60,608 bases of DNA, from NCBI GenBank assembly GCA_002862745.1, contig PKDX01000011.1:1-60608 (forward strand), read 5' to 3'. Positions 33,440 through 42,796 of the stretch are shown one piece after another. The translations under genes were made by a program, and so were the position numbers. This DNA is from Bacteroidota bacterium (GTDB lineage Bacteria > Bacteroidota > Bacteroidia > Chitinophagales > UBA8649). The notes under the pieces were generated by a model. It was not told the origin of the DNA, made no database searches, and saw nothing but the letters and a program-made list of their open reading frames with translations. Position 1 is the first letter of the stretch. Every line of letters begins with the position of its first letter.

Positions 33440-34837
33440 TTACATGTGAAGCGGCCTATTCTCTGTTGCCGCTAAACAAGCCTCTTTAAAACCTTCAGAA
33501 TAGGTGGGGTGGGGGTGGCTCATGCGGGCAATATCTTCTGCTGAGGCACGATATTCCAGTGCCAATACACCTTCCATTATCATATCTGCAGCGCGCGCTC
33601 CTATAATGTGTACACCTAAGATCTCGTCGGTTTCCTTGTGGGAAAGGATTTTGATAAAACCATCAAGATCCATGGAAGCTCGCGCCCGGCCAAGGGCTTT
33701 ATACGGGAATTTACCCACCTTATAAGGAATCTTTTCTTCTTTGATTTCCTGTTCGGTTTTCCCCACACCGGCTGCCTCTGGCCAAGTGTAAGCCACATTT
33801 GGAATTCTGTCATAATGAATATGAGGTCGCTGGCCTACCATATACTCTGCCACAAGAACCCCTTCTTCTTCAGCTTTATGGGCCAACATGGCTCCCTTTA
33901 TAACATCTCCAATAGCAAACACATTCCCTGCAGATGTTCTAAGGTTTTCGTCTACTTCGATTCGTCCTCTGTCATCACAAGCAACACCGATTGCCTCTAG
34001 ACCCAGGTTGGCCGTATACGGTTTGCGTCCAACAGCAACTAGACAGATATCTACCTCTTGATGGATTTCCTTTCCTTTTTGGGTTGCGACTATGGCAATC
34101 TTTTTTCCTTTTTTCTCAATGCCTGTTACCGACGTGCTCAAATGGAATTTTATCCCTTGTTTGGTTAACACCTTTTTTAACTCGCGGCTTAGGTCTACAT
34201 CCATAGATGATGCCAAAGAAGGTGCATTCTCATACACGGTGACATCTGTACCAAGCCGACTGTATACCGAGCCCATCTCTACTCCTATTATTCCTCCGCC
34301 AATAATCGCCATGGTCTTGGGAATGGCTGGTAAGGAAAGCGCTTCGGTCGACGTGATGATTTGCTTTCCATCAAGATGAATAAACGGAAGGTTTGCTGGT
34401 TCTGACCCTGTAGCGATAATCACCTTATCCGCTCCATATTGCGTTGATTTTTTATTGTGGCTGACCTTTATCGTGTTTTTGTCGACAAAGGAGCCCGTCC
34501 CTCGAAGCACGTCAATGTTGTTTTTCTTCATCAAAAAGTCGATACCATCCACATTGGCTTTGACCACCTCATTTTTTCGCTTAATCATTTGTCCAAAGTC
34601 AACCGTCACCTGACCAACGCCAATTCCGTGCTCAGCAAACTCCTTGTTTGCTTTAGATACATGCTCTGATGAATCTAGCAGTGCTTTCGATGGAATACAG
34701 CCAACATTAAGACATGTTCCACCGAGCGTTGGGTTCTTTTCTACTATGGCCGTCTTCATGCCCAATTGCGCACAACGTATTGCTGCGACGTAGCCACCAG
34801 GCCCGGAACCAATTACTATTACATCATACTTCGTCAT
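33440..34837 (-). CDS. lpdA: dihydrolipoyl dehydrogenase (E3)
   Basis: A 465-residue flavoprotein disulfide reductase that reoxidises dihydrolipoamide in the pyruvate, 2-oxoglutarate or branched-chain complexes and in the glycine cleavage system. The redox-active disulfide is in GGTCLNVGCIPSK (Cys near residues 43 and 48). FAD is bound by VIGSGPGGYVAA, NAD by IIGGGIIGVEMGSVYSRLG, and the second FAD segment is VFAIGDVIKGAMLAHKA. The C-terminal catalytic pair is HPHPTYSEGFKEA. Length is normal. It could serve the E2 at 11475. The 209-nt gap upstream separates it from divergent rplM. Confidence 0.95.
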   Translation of the reverse strand: MTKYDVIVIGSGPGGYVAAIRCAQLGMKTAIVEKNPTLGGTCLNVGCIPSKALLDSSEHVSKANKEFAEHGIGVGQVTVDFGQMIKRKNEVVKANVDGIDFLMKKNNIDVLRGTGSFVDKNTIKVSHNKKSTQYGADKVIIATGSEPANLPFIHLDGKQIITSTEALSLPAIPKTMAIIGGGIIGVEMGSVYSRLGTDVTVYENAPSLASSMDVDLSRELKKVLTKQGIKFHLSTSVTGIEKKGKKIAIVATQKGKEIHQEVDICLVAVGRKPYTANLGLEAIGVACDDRGRIEVDENLRTSAGNVFAIGDVIKGAMLAHKAEEEGVLVAEYMVGQRPHIHYDRIPNVAYTWPEAAGVGKTEQEIKEEKIPYKVGKFPYKALGRARASMDLDGFIKILSHKETDEILGVHIIGARAADMIMEGVLALEYRASAEDIARMSHPHPTYSEGFKEACLAATENRPLHM

Positions 34838-34998
34838 TGTCGATGGATTTTATTTTAATAAAGATATTGAATATTCCTAGGATGTTTTAAGGGAAATATT
34901 GGCTTTGTCCAAAGAATATAAAAGGCATCGTTGTGCGATTATTGTATTGATAATCAATGGATTTTTGTACCAAAAATTAAAAATTCATGGTTAATTCC

Positions 34999-35030
34999 TT
35001 GGTTTTCTAGCCTACATTCTGTTATCTTCG
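34999..35030 (+). promoter_or_regulatory. candidate promoter of the rplM operon
   Basis: TTG (34999-35001) and TATCTTCG (35023-35030; one mismatch to TAnnTTTG) are separated by 21 nt, the usual Bacteroidota spacing. Transcription would start near 35037, leaving only about 10 nt before the rplM ATG, so no room for a structured r-protein leader. Confidence 0.6.
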
Positions 35031-35046
35031 GCGCTCAAAGGAAAAC

Positions 35047-35499
35047 ATGGATACGTTGAGTTACAAAACCAAACATGACAATATCAAGGCTGAAGATAAG
35101 GCTTGGTTTATTGTTGATGCTTCAAATCAAACCCTTGGTCGCTTGTCGACACAGATCGCTATTGTTCTGCGTGGAAAGCACAAAGCTAGTTACAGCCCTC
35201 ACTTCGACAACGGAGATAACGTCATCGTTATTAATGCTGAGAAAGTGGCGCTCACAGGTAAAAAGTGGTCTCAAAAAAAATACATGCGCTACAGTGGTTA
35301 TCCAGGAGGCCTAAGAGCACGAAACGCTAACGAAATGCTCGAAAAAAAGCCCAAAGCCATCGTAGAAAAAGCCGTACGCGGCATGCTGCCGAAAAATCGA
35401 CTTGGTCGAGCACTTTTTGGCAACTTATATGTATATACCGGTAGCGAACACCCGCACGGTGCGCAGAATCCTAAAGAATTAACAATCCAAGCGAAATAA
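35047..35499 (+). CDS. rplM: 50S ribosomal protein L13
   Basis: A 150-residue L13, an early-assembling large-subunit protein. Signature segments: WFIVDASNQTLGRLSTQIA, VIVINAEKVALTGKKW, YMRYSGYPGGLR and the terminal VRGMLPKNRLGR-to-PHGAQNP part. It begins the operon rplM-rpsI-rpsB-tsf-pyrH-frr, the usual Bacteroidota order, and is followed by rpsI after 1 nt. A likely promoter is just upstream. Confidence 0.98.
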   Translation: MDTLSYKTKHDNIKAEDKAWFIVDASNQTLGRLSTQIAIVLRGKHKASYSPHFDNGDNVIVINAEKVALTGKKWSQKKYMRYSGYPGGLRARNANEMLEKKPKAIVEKAVRGMLPKNRLGRALFGNLYVYTGSEHPHGAQNPKELTIQAK

Positions 35500-35500
35500 C

Positions 35501-35887
35501 ATGGAAAAGAATGTAAGCGTTGGCCGACGTAAGGCGTCTATTGCACGGGTTCACATTTCCTCTGGAAAAGGGAAGATTACCATTAACGGCAAAAAGCTCG
35601 AGGAATATTTTCCTCAACCTGTAATGCAGCAGGTTGCAGCTAAACCTATAAATATGATTGGCAGCGCCAAGTCATACAACTACAATGTTAATGTTTGTGG
35701 TGGTGGCTTTAAAGGACAGGCCGAAGCGATAGCCCTTGGGCTTTCTCGAGCCATCCTTCTCTTTGACGAAGAGGCGCGACCAGAATTAAAATCAGCACGT
35801 TTACTAAAGCGAGACTCTCGTGTTGTCGAGCGCAAGAAGCCCGGCTTCCGTAAAGCGCGTAAGAAAGAACAATACAGTAAACGATAA
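35501..35887 (+). CDS. rpsI: 30S ribosomal protein S9
   Basis: A 128-residue S9. The N-terminal VGRRKASIARVHI, the central GGGFKGQAEAIALGLSRAIL and the conserved C-terminal tail KPGFRKARKKEQYSKR, which reaches toward the P-site tRNA anticodon, are all intact. It follows rplM by 1 nt and precedes rpsB by 20 nt. Confidence 0.98.
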   Translation: MEKNVSVGRRKASIARVHISSGKGKITINGKKLEEYFPQPVMQQVAAKPINMIGSAKSYNYNVNVCGGGFKGQAEAIALGLSRAILLFDEEARPELKSARLLKRDSRVVERKKPGFRKARKKEQYSKR

Positions 35888-35907
35888 ACCAATAGAATCT
35901 CTACAAG

Positions 35908-36663
35908 ATGATGGAAAAAGTATCACATAAAGACATGTTAGAGGCTGGAGTTCACTTTGGTCACCTAAAACGTAAATGGAATCCAAAGATGTTACCTTAC
36001 ATCTTTGCAGAACGAAAAGGTATTCACCTTATCGATTTAAATAAAACGTCTGAAAGCCTTGAAGAAGCGGCTCATGCAGTACGACAAATCGTTAAATCCG
36101 GTCGTAAAGTATTGTTTGTTGCCACAAAAAAACAAGCCAAAGAGGTTGTTAAAGCTGAGGCACAGAGAGCCAATATGCCTTACGTAACCGAGAGATGGTT
36201 GGGGGGTATGCTGACAAACTTCGCTACGATTCGTCGCTCTGTAAAGAAGATGGAAAGCATCCGAAAGTTACTCGATGACAAAAGCACAACTTCACTTACA
36301 AAAAAGGAGCGTTTGCTACTTGGTCGACAGCTGCAAAAACTCAGCACGGTGCTGGGGGGTATTGAAAACCTAAACCGTGTTCCTTCTGCAATATATGTTG
36401 TAGATATCACCTATGAAGATATTGCAATCAAAGAGGCGAAAAAGTTGGGAATTCGAACGTTGGGGATGGTTGATACCAATTCAAACCCAAATTCAATCAA
36501 CTTCCCAATTCCATCAAATGATGATGCAGCAAACTCAATTCAACTTATAACGCGCTATCTTGCTGATGCTGCGATTGCAGGCTCAAAAGACCGCGCACAA
36601 ATGAAAGAAGAGAGCGCAGAATCTGAAGAAAAAGCGCCTTCAGAAGAAAAGGCAGCAGAGTAA
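35908..36663 (+). CDS. rpsB: 30S ribosomal protein S2
   Basis: A 251-residue S2, needed to dock S1 and for late 30S assembly. Motifs: LEAGVHFGHLKRKWNPKM, GIHLIDLNKT, VLFVATKKQAKE, RWLGGMLTNFATI and LGMVDTNSNP. The C-terminal tail after residue 230 is acidic (Glu/Ser/Ala repeats), a common Bacteroidota extension. The start is MMEKVSHKD or one codon later. Its stop lies 31 nt before the tsf ATG. Confidence 0.98.
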   Translation: MMEKVSHKDMLEAGVHFGHLKRKWNPKMLPYIFAERKGIHLIDLNKTSESLEEAAHAVRQIVKSGRKVLFVATKKQAKEVVKAEAQRANMPYVTERWLGGMLTNFATIRRSVKKMESIRKLLDDKSTTSLTKKERLLLGRQLQKLSTVLGGIENLNRVPSAIYVVDITYEDIAIKEAKKLGIRTLGMVDTNSNPNSINFPIPSNDDAANSIQLITRYLADAAIAGSKDRAQMKEESAESEEKAPSEEKAAE

Positions 36664-36694
36664 TTTATTGATAACATTTCACGTATTAACGATT

Positions 36695-37525
36695 ATGGGA
36701 ATTTCAGCTAAAGAAGTAAATGAGTTGCGCAAAAAGACGGGTGCGGGGATCATGGACTGTAAAAAAGCACTTACCGCATCCGAAGGGGATATGGATGGCG
36801 CCATTGAATACCTAAGAAAAAAGGGACAAAAAGTAGCAGAGCTTCGAGCGGGTAGAGATGCCAACGAAGGAGCGGTAATCGCTGCAGTCAATACAGAAGC
36901 AAACCAAGGCGTCATTGTATACCTTGCGTGTGAAACAGATTTCGTAGCAAAAAACGATGACTTTGTGGCGTTTGCCAAACGTCTTGCGAGCCACGCTTTG
37001 GCTGAAAATATTGACAGTCACGATGCATTAATGGCTTCATTATTGGATGGCAAGTCTGTTGCAGACCACGTTGCTGAACGTGTTGGAATGATTGGAGAAA
37101 GCATTTCAATCAAGGCTTTTCACGCGCTGGAGGCGGCCAAAGTTGTTCCTTACATCCACGCTGGCAATCGAATTGGGGTCCTACTTGGCCTTAGCAAAGA
37201 CGTCGAGGGCGCAACAGAAGTTGGTCGTGATGTTGGAATGCAAGTGGCAGCAATGAGACCAATTGGCTTAGACGAATCCAACATTCCTGAAGATGTTCGC
37301 GAACGTGAGCTTCAAATTGCACGAGACAAAGCACTCCAGGATAATAAACCAGAACACATCATTGAAAAAATCGCTGAGGGATCACTAAAGAAATTCTACA
37401 AAGAGAACACCTTGGTGCACCAAAGTTTTGTGAAAGATCCGTCACTCACTGTAGCGCAATATGTGCAAAATTTAGACAAAGAACTTTCTATTACTGCTTT
37501 TTTACGCTGCGAATTGGGGGAATAA
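36695..37525 (+). CDS. tsf: translation elongation factor Ts
   Basis: A 276-residue nucleotide exchange factor that recycles EF-Tu. The N-terminal UBA-like part reads KEVNELRKKTGAGIMDCKKAL, and the core signature ACETDFVAKNDDF is intact. The last part, KPEHIIEKIAEGSLKKFYKE, is also conserved. I use the ATG at 36695; a TTG nine codons earlier is unconserved and sits almost at the rpsB stop. It lies 15 nt before pyrH. Confidence 0.97.
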   Translation: MGISAKEVNELRKKTGAGIMDCKKALTASEGDMDGAIEYLRKKGQKVAELRAGRDANEGAVIAAVNTEANQGVIVYLACETDFVAKNDDFVAFAKRLASHALAENIDSHDALMASLLDGKSVADHVAERVGMIGESISIKAFHALEAAKVVPYIHAGNRIGVLLGLSKDVEGATEVGRDVGMQVAAMRPIGLDESNIPEDVRERELQIARDKALQDNKPEHIIEKIAEGSLKKFYKENTLVHQSFVKDPSLTVAQYVQNLDKELSITAFLRCELGE

Positions 37526-37540
37526 GTATTTTCGCAATAC

Positions 37541-38269
37541 ATGGCATACAAGCGAATACTTCTCAAACTTAGTGGCGAAGCCTTAATGGGCGACAAAGCC
37601 TTTGGAATCGACCCAAACACAATACGACAATTTGCACTTGACATTAAAGAGGTTGTGGACCTTGGTGTTGAAGTTGCAGTAGTTGTCGGAGGTGGAAACA
37701 TTTTTCGTGGCCTCCAGGCCGCCGACACGGGTGTTGACCGGGTTTCAGGAGACTATATGGGCATGTTGGCTACCGTAATGAATGGTGTGGCGCTTCAGAA
37801 TGCCGCAGAACAAGTAGGTGTTGATACCCGATTAATTTCTGCTATCCAAATGCGAGAGATTGCAGAACCCTTTATTCCTAAACGAGCCAAAAGACACCTT
37901 GAAAAAGGCCGGCTTGTAATTTTCGCCTCAGGAACGGGAAACCCCTATTTTACGACCGATTCAGGTGCCGCGCTTCGCGCTTCGGAAATCGGGGCGGATG
38001 TGGTTCTTAAGGGAACCAAAGTAGATGGAATTTACGAAGAGGATCCCGTGAAAAACCCGCAAGCCAAACGATATAGGGAAGTCACCTTCAATGATGTTAT
38101 TCAGCACAATCTCGGTGTCATGGACATGACCGCCTTCACCCTTTGTCAAGAAAATACAATGCCCATTGTTGTCTTTAATATGAATACGGCTGGCAACCTT
38201 GTGCGCGTGGTAAAAGGTGAAAAAATTGGTACATTGGTGAACGGGGAAAAATCTAGATTCTATGAATAG
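37541..38269 (+). CDS. pyrH: UMP kinase
   Basis: A 242-residue uridylate kinase of the amino-acid-kinase fold, making UDP from UMP with ATP. Motifs: [56 protein letters not shown] and [15 protein letters not shown]. It sits between tsf and frr, a standard arrangement in Bacteroidota, and overlaps the frr start by 8 nt. Confidence 0.97.
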   Translation: MAYKRILLKLSGEALMGDKAFGIDPNTIRQFALDIKEVVDLGVEVAVVVGGGNIFRGLQAADTGVDRVSGDYMGMLATVMNGVALQNAAEQVGVDTRLISAIQMREIAEPFIPKRAKRHLEKGRLVIFASGTGNPYFTTDSGAALRASEIGADVVLKGTKVDGIYEEDPVKNPQAKRYREVTFNDVIQHNLGVMDMTAFTLCQENTMPIVVFNMNTAGNLVRVVKGEKIGTLVNGEKSRFYE

Positions 38270-38825
38270 TTCAACACAAGAGGTGCTCTCTATGCTTTCA
38301 GAGAGTGAAGAACAAATCTTCGGCTCATTAAAACAAAATCTATCTAAGATTAGGGCGGGCAAAGCTAACCCAAGTATATTGTCATCCGTAATGGTTGAGG
38401 CTTATGGAAGCATGATGCCCCTTAATCAGGTGGCCAACGTTAATGCTACGGATGCGCGAACTCTAACCATTCAGCCATTTGACAAAACCGTTCTCGCCGA
38501 AATTGAACGCGCAATTCTTAGTGCAAACCTTGGATTAACCCCAATGAACGACGGGGAATTTGTTCGACTGTCCCTGCCAGTCCTCACCGAAGAGCGAAGA
38601 AAAGAGCTTTCCAAACAAGCTAAGGCTATGTGTGAACAAGCAAAAGTCAACCTCAGGTCAGCAAGGAAAGATGCCATGGATGCCGTTAAAGCATTGGGTG
38701 CCGACACGCTTTCTGAAGATGAGGTCAAAGATGGCGAAGGCGCTGTTCAATCAAGCATTGATGCCGCCAACAAAACAATAGACGGTATTTATCAGACTAA
38801 GGAGTCTGAAATAATGGCCGTGTAG
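38262..38825 (+). CDS. frr: ribosome recycling factor
   Basis: A 187-residue RRF that splits post-termination ribosomes together with EF-G. Core motifs are present: [41 protein letters not shown] (both cut here to their cores), [16 protein letters not shown] and the [11 protein letters not shown] helix. It is the last gene of the translation operon; about 34 nt separate it from the convergent superoxide dismutase gene, with no strong terminator hairpin visible. Confidence 0.97.
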   Translation: MNSSTQEVLSMLSESEEQIFGSLKQNLSKIRAGKANPSILSSVMVEAYGSMMPLNQVANVNATDARTLTIQPFDKTVLAEIERAILSANLGLTPMNDGEFVRLSLPVLTEERRKELSKQAKAMCEQAKVNLRSARKDAMDAVKALGADTLSEDEVKDGEGAVQSSIDAANKTIDGIYQTKESEIMAV

Positions 38826-38859
38826 CGGGCCACTACGTTTACTAGTACTTAATGGGGTC

Positions 38860-39459
38860 TTATCCTGCCCAGCGCTTGGACACAACATCCCAATTTACCA
38901 CACTCCAAAAGGCGTTGATATAATCGGGGCGTCTGTTTTGGTAATGCAAATAATATGCATGTTCCCACACGTCAAGGGCTAGTATCGGTCTGCCGTCACA
39001 TCCTATACCCGGCATTAATGGATTATCTTGATTTGCCGTGGAGCAAACCTCTAAGCTTCCATCGTCTTTTCTGCAAAGCCACGCCCAGCCCGAACCAAAG
39101 CGTGTTGCTGCCGCCTTATTAAATGCTTCTTTCATGTTATCTACGCTTCCAAAACAACGCTCAATGCAAGCGGTTAGATCCGCACTCATCTCTGTGGCTT
39201 GTGGCGAAAGGTTTTCCCAAAAAAGACAGTGATTATAATACCCTCCTCCATTGTTTCTCAACGCTGCATTATTCATATCCATCGATGTCATTAACCCTGT
39301 TAAGTCAGAAGAATCTAATGATGCCGCCTCTAGGGCTGCATTGAATTTTGCCGTGTAGCCAGCGTGGTGCTTGCTGTGGTGTATCTCCATGGTGCGTGCA
39401 TCGAAGTGCGGCTCAAGGGCATCGTAGCTATAGGTCAATTGGGGTAGTGTAAAGGCCAT
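38860..39459 (-). CDS. sodA: superoxide dismutase, Mn/Fe family
   Basis: A 199-residue cytoplasmic enzyme that dismutates superoxide. The metal ligands fit the family: His27 in MEIHHSKHH, a second His in the NNGGGYYNHCLFW region, and Asp plus His in LDVWEHAYYLHYQNRRPDY. The Gln in the C-terminal half (TANQDNPLM) and the Gly-rich GGGYYNH favour the Mn-type over the Fe-type, though cambialistic use is possible. I take the ATG at 39459 (MAFTLPQLTYSYDAL), which matches family starts; an ATG nine codons earlier overlaps tadA. A T8 run lies just before the start. Confidence 0.94.
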   Translation of the reverse strand: MAFTLPQLTYSYDALEPHFDARTMEIHHSKHHAGYTAKFNAALEAASLDSSDLTGLMTSMDMNNAALRNNGGGYYNHCLFWENLSPQATEMSADLTACIERCFGSVDNMKEAFNKAAATRFGSGWAWLCRKDDGSLEVCSTANQDNPLMPGIGCDGRPILALDVWEHAYYLHYQNRRPDYINAFWSVVNWDVVSKRWAG

Positions 39460-39475
39460 TTCTTTTTTTTCTAAG

Positions 39476-39961
39476 TTAAGCCTCATGGCGCAATTGTGCG
39501 AAGTAATCTCTAAGAAAAGTTTTGTACTCTATGGCAATCGCTTGAATTTCGGGATCTAGCCATGGCCTCTCCACGATACATTCCCAATGATCTTTCTTTG
39601 AATGCTTAATAGCATGATGGCTTATTGCACCAAACTTATCGTCTGGCAACAAATACTGTACTCGCTTTACTTGTGCCCAATGAATTGCGCCTGCACACAT
39701 TATGCAGGGCTCTAGAGAAACCATTACTGTGTAAGACGATAGGTGGCGCGTTTGGTTTGCCGTAGTGGCTGATGTAATGGCAAGCATTTCTGCATGAGCC
39801 GTTGGGTCTAGTAATAAATTTACCTGGTTCCAGCCTTTGGAAACAATCTTGTTTTTTTCATTGTCAACAACGATGGCCCCAACAGGTACCTCTCCATTTT
39901 CTGCTGCCCGATAGGCGTTTTTTAACACTTCGCGCCAAAGCATAATATCATTTGAATACAT
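39476..39961 (-). CDS. tadA: nucleoside deaminase, probable tRNA-specific adenosine deaminase
   Basis: A 161-residue zinc deaminase. The zinc site and catalytic Glu are in DPTAHAEMLAI and SLEPCIMCAGAIHWAQV. NGEVPVGAIVVD matches the TadA N-terminal strand. TadA converts the wobble adenosine of tRNA-Arg(ACG) to inosine. The C-terminal KDHWECIVERPWLD differs from E. coli TadA, so a guanine or other nucleoside deaminase role cannot be excluded. It precedes the superoxide dismutase on the same strand with a 16-nt gap. The minus strand has a TAATTTTG box at 39986-39993, about 25 nt upstream. Confidence 0.88.
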   Translation of the reverse strand: MYSNDIMLWREVLKNAYRAAENGEVPVGAIVVDNEKNKIVSKGWNQVNLLLDPTAHAEMLAITSATTANQTRHLSSYTVMVSLEPCIMCAGAIHWAQVKRVQYLLPDDKFGAISHHAIKHSKKDHWECIVERPWLDPEIQAIAIEYKTFLRDYFAQLRHEA

Positions 39962-39985
39962 AGCGGCTTTCCTTTGAACTTACAA

Positions 39986-39993
39986 CAAAATTA
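39986..39993 (-). promoter_or_regulatory. TAnnTTTG box upstream of tadA
   Basis: TAATTTTG on the minus strand is a perfect -7 box, 25 nt before the tadA start, but I see no TTG at the expected -33 distance. Confidence 0.3.
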
Positions 39994-40034
39994 GTTCGGC
40001 TTTGGTGTGTTTCATTGAGTATATATCGTTAACC

Positions 40035-40068
40035 TTGCTTCACATATACCCTATATAAACTACATTTG
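40035..40068 (+). promoter_or_regulatory. candidate promoter of the TolC/HlyD pair
   Basis: TTG at 40035-40037 and a perfect TACATTTG at 40061-40068 are spaced by 23 nt, within the Bacteroidota range. Transcription would begin about 50 nt before the preferred ATG at 40128. Confidence 0.5.
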
Positions 40069-40127
40069 TTTTGCTAATGGCTTATTTGTTCCGCATATCA
40101 TGTCACACGTTGTGCCCTCCTGCTATA

Positions 40128-41555
40128 ATGCGACAATACACGTTGCTAAGGACTAACATTACAGCATTTTTACTGTGTTTAAGCTCTTCCCTTCTCTTGG
40201 GACAGAACGCTGAGCAAGTCGAATATAGCCTAGACGATTGCCTGCTTTTTTCTCTTGACGTCGATAATTCATTACAACTTCAACAAATAAAAATCAGTCT
40301 AAACGCATTAGATATTAAGAGTAGCAGTCTTGGAATGTACACCCCCAACCTAAGCGCCTCCATTACAGAAAACTTAAATTTCAGCAATTCAATTGACCCG
40401 CTAACGTTCAACTTTGTAGCCCAAAACACGAATGCCACGCTAGGGTCAATCGATGTGGCCTGGGATGTGTTTAACGGCTTTCAAAAACAAAATGCACACA
40501 AAGGGCTCTTAACCGACCGATCCGTTTTTGAGCTAGAAGAGGATTTGTTGGAAAGAGAAATTGCTATTATAACCACCCAATCCTACTTTGCTGTGCTCGC
40601 TAGTAAAATCAGCCTGGACCTCGTTGATACTGCGCTAAATCAAAGCCTTGCGGATATCGAGCAGTACGACTTGCTTATTCAGGCAGGACTGCAGCCGGCT
40701 GCATCGCGTGTAGAGTTTGAAGTGAACCTTACCGAACAAGAGCTTCAACAAACTCGCGCCAAAGCCCAATTAAACCGGTCCAAGCTTAGCTTGACCCAGC
40801 TGTTACAGCAAAACGACGAGGCGCGTTTTACCCTTGACACATCAGGAATTTTTTCAATTATCCGTGATTCCTCTATGTATCTCAACCAATGGGGAGCAGA
40901 AAAAACACGTCTACTAGGAGAACTAAGACTTGCTGCCGAAAATTATCGTTATCAAGCTGTAAAGGGTCTGCTTTGGCCAACCATTAGCCTTGGCGCAAGA
41001 GTTAATACAAACTTCTTTAGCGCTAGCCAACAGATCAATGGCTTCAGCGAGTCAGGTATTCCGATAACTGGTGTGACCGCAAGTGGAGAAACGGTTACTT
41101 CTACTATTCCCTTTACTGAGCCTATTTACTCACCTAGACCGTTTGGTAATCAGCTAAAAACAAACTTTTCACAATCGGCTAATCTAACCATTAGCTTTCC
41201 TCTTTGGGGACGATATCAGCGCTTTCAAGCCATTCAACAACAACAACTTGCTCGAGAACAAACTACGCTCGCCAATGCCAACGACCTCAGAGAGGACGAG
41301 AACCGACTCGCATTATATATTCAAGATGCTCGCGGTTCGCTGGAGACATATCGACAAACCAAACGACTATATGACATCAATGCCAAAGCCTCTCAAGTGG
41401 CCCAAACAAGGTATGAAGGGGGCCTTATAAGCCCCTATGAGCTGTCTCTCGTTCGTAACCGACAACAATTGGCGCGCGTACAATTTTACCAAGCCCGACT
41501 TGATTTGGCCAGTAAGCTTCACCTTATTCGTGTTTTTTATGAATACTCTAATTAA
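40128..41555 (+). CDS. TolC-family outer-membrane efflux protein
   Basis: A 475-residue outer-membrane channel protein. From the ATG at 40128 it has a clean signal peptide (MRQYTLLRTN... ending SLLLGQ); the upstream ATG at 40071 would add an unlikely 19-residue extension. Two OEP repeats are seen, with typical periodic helices: YSLDDCLLFSLDVDNSL, ALDIKSSSLGMYTPNLSASI, a periplasmic VRNRQQLARVQFYQARLDLA helix near the end, and the usual turn NFSQSANLTISFPLW. It forms an exit duct for drugs, metals or proteins. The HlyD-like adaptor overlaps its end by 17 nt. The inner-membrane pump gene is not in this window. Confidence 0.9.
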   Translation: MRQYTLLRTNITAFLLCLSSSLLLGQNAEQVEYSLDDCLLFSLDVDNSLQLQQIKISLNALDIKSSSLGMYTPNLSASITENLNFSNSIDPLTFNFVAQNTNATLGSIDVAWDVFNGFQKQNAHKGLLTDRSVFELEEDLLEREIAIITTQSYFAVLASKISLDLVDTALNQSLADIEQYDLLIQAGLQPAASRVEFEVNLTEQELQQTRAKAQLNRSKLSLTQLLQQNDEARFTLDTSGIFSIIRDSSMYLNQWGAEKTRLLGELRLAAENYRYQAVKGLLWPTISLGARVNTNFFSASQQINGFSESGIPITGVTASGETVTSTIPFTEPIYSPRPFGNQLKTNFSQSANLTISFPLWGRYQRFQAIQQQQLAREQTTLANANDLREDENRLALYIQDARGSLETYRQTKRLYDINAKASQVAQTRYEGGLISPYELSLVRNRQQLARVQFYQARLDLASKLHLIRVFYEYSN

Positions 41556-42792
41556 TCCCTCCAAACGATTACAAATGGCCGTTCTTGGTCTTTGTTTTCT
41601 CTTAACACAGTGCGGAGGGGGAAACGAAGGATCCAAAGTGCTCGTTGACGAAACCAATCACCGGTCGATTACCGAAAAGGTTAGCGTAAGTGGAACCATC
41701 GAAGCGCTTGATAGTCGGGTTGTGTCGGCTGAAAACTCTGGCAGAATTACGTCGATTCATGTTGCCCTTGGTCAACAAGTAGATAGCGGAGACCTGTTGC
41801 TTTCTATTGATGCGGAGCTATACACCAACAACCTTGATCTCGCCAAAACCAACCTAAACCAGCGCAGGGCAGGACTATCAAGGGCCCAGGCTTATCAAAG
41901 CCAGGCTGAGGCTGCATGGCGGCTTTCTGAAGAGCAACTTAATGTACAAGTAAACGCCTATGAAAAGGGGCTTATCTCACAAACCGAGTTTGATGCCTTT
42001 CAATCAAACCACATTAGAATTCAGGGAGAATATGAATCCAGCAAACACGCTGCAGATGAAGCGCGATATCTTGTTCGGGCAGCAGAAAACAGCATTAATG
42101 ATGCAAAAAATGGATTGGCTCGAACTTCAATATACGCTCCTGCTGGTGGTGTGATTACCGAACTTAACGTTCACGAAGGGGAGACGATTGTTGGAACTGC
42201 TCAAATGCAGGGTAGCAGTCTGCTCACAATTACAAATTTTGATACATTGTTGTTTCGAGCGGAAGTATCTGAAAGCGATATTCCAAGAATTCACTTAGAT
42301 GACTCAGCAAAAATTGTCTTAGACGCCTATCCCGGAAAAACTATTTTCGCCAAGGTTTGGCAACTACCCTTATCCCCTAAACAAGGAATTGACCTAAGTA
42401 ATCAATTTGAAGTGGTTCTCATGGTTTCCCCTGAGCGGTTGACGGGGCTGGAAACAAGCCAAGAAATACCACTAAGACCGGGAATGAGAGGCAACGCGTC
42501 GGTGTTTACCAATCGGGTAGAAGACGTATTAAGTGTTCCCCTTCAGTGTGTAACCGTTAGGCCTAACGACGAGGGTGTTATCGAAGATGTTGTCTTTGTA
42601 TATACCAACGGAAAGGCGGCCATTCAGCCCGTTGTTACGGGAATTCAGGATGAACAATACATTGAAATAGTTGCCGGCCTTGAAGAGGGGTCTTCGATAA
42701 TAAGCGGGCCCTATGACGCCATTGCCAACACATTAGAAAATAATTCTGATGTTCTTAGAGTAAAAGAAGAAGAACTTTTCCAAGAGGAATAA
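41539..42792 (+). CDS. HlyD/RND-type periplasmic adaptor (membrane fusion) lipoprotein
   Basis: A 417-residue membrane fusion protein. From the ATG at 41539 it starts with a hydrophobic segment ending LLTQCGGG, which may be a lipobox. The barrel-sandwich hybrid (lipoyl-like) halves are RITSIHVALGQQVDSGDLLLS and TSIYAPAGGVITELNVHEGE (both shortened to their cores), with an alpha-helical hairpin between. A beta-barrel domain follows (LFRAEVSESDIPRIHLDD). Such adaptors link an inner-membrane pump (RND, ABC MacB-like) to TolC. Here the neighbour on the 3' side is rnc on the opposite strand, so the pump must be encoded elsewhere. Confidence 0.9.
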   Translation: MNTLINPSKRLQMAVLGLCFLLTQCGGGNEGSKVLVDETNHRSITEKVSVSGTIEALDSRVVSAENSGRITSIHVALGQQVDSGDLLLSIDAELYTNNLDLAKTNLNQRRAGLSRAQAYQSQAEAAWRLSEEQLNVQVNAYEKGLISQTEFDAFQSNHIRIQGEYESSKHAADEARYLVRAAENSINDAKNGLARTSIYAPAGGVITELNVHEGETIVGTAQMQGSSLLTITNFDTLLFRAEVSESDIPRIHLDDSAKIVLDAYPGKTIFAKVWQLPLSPKQGIDLSNQFEVVLMVSPERLTGLETSQEIPLRPGMRGNASVFTNRVEDVLSVPLQCVTVRPNDEGVIEDVVFVYTNGKAAIQPVVTGIQDEQYIEIVAGLEEGSSIISGPYDAIANTLENNSDVLRVKEEELFQEE

Positions 42793-42796
42793 GCCG

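Noticed and set aside
37526-37540. Short gap between tsf and pyrH as a site for a small gene or terminator
   Set aside because: Only 15 nt, and both genes belong to a well-known operon.
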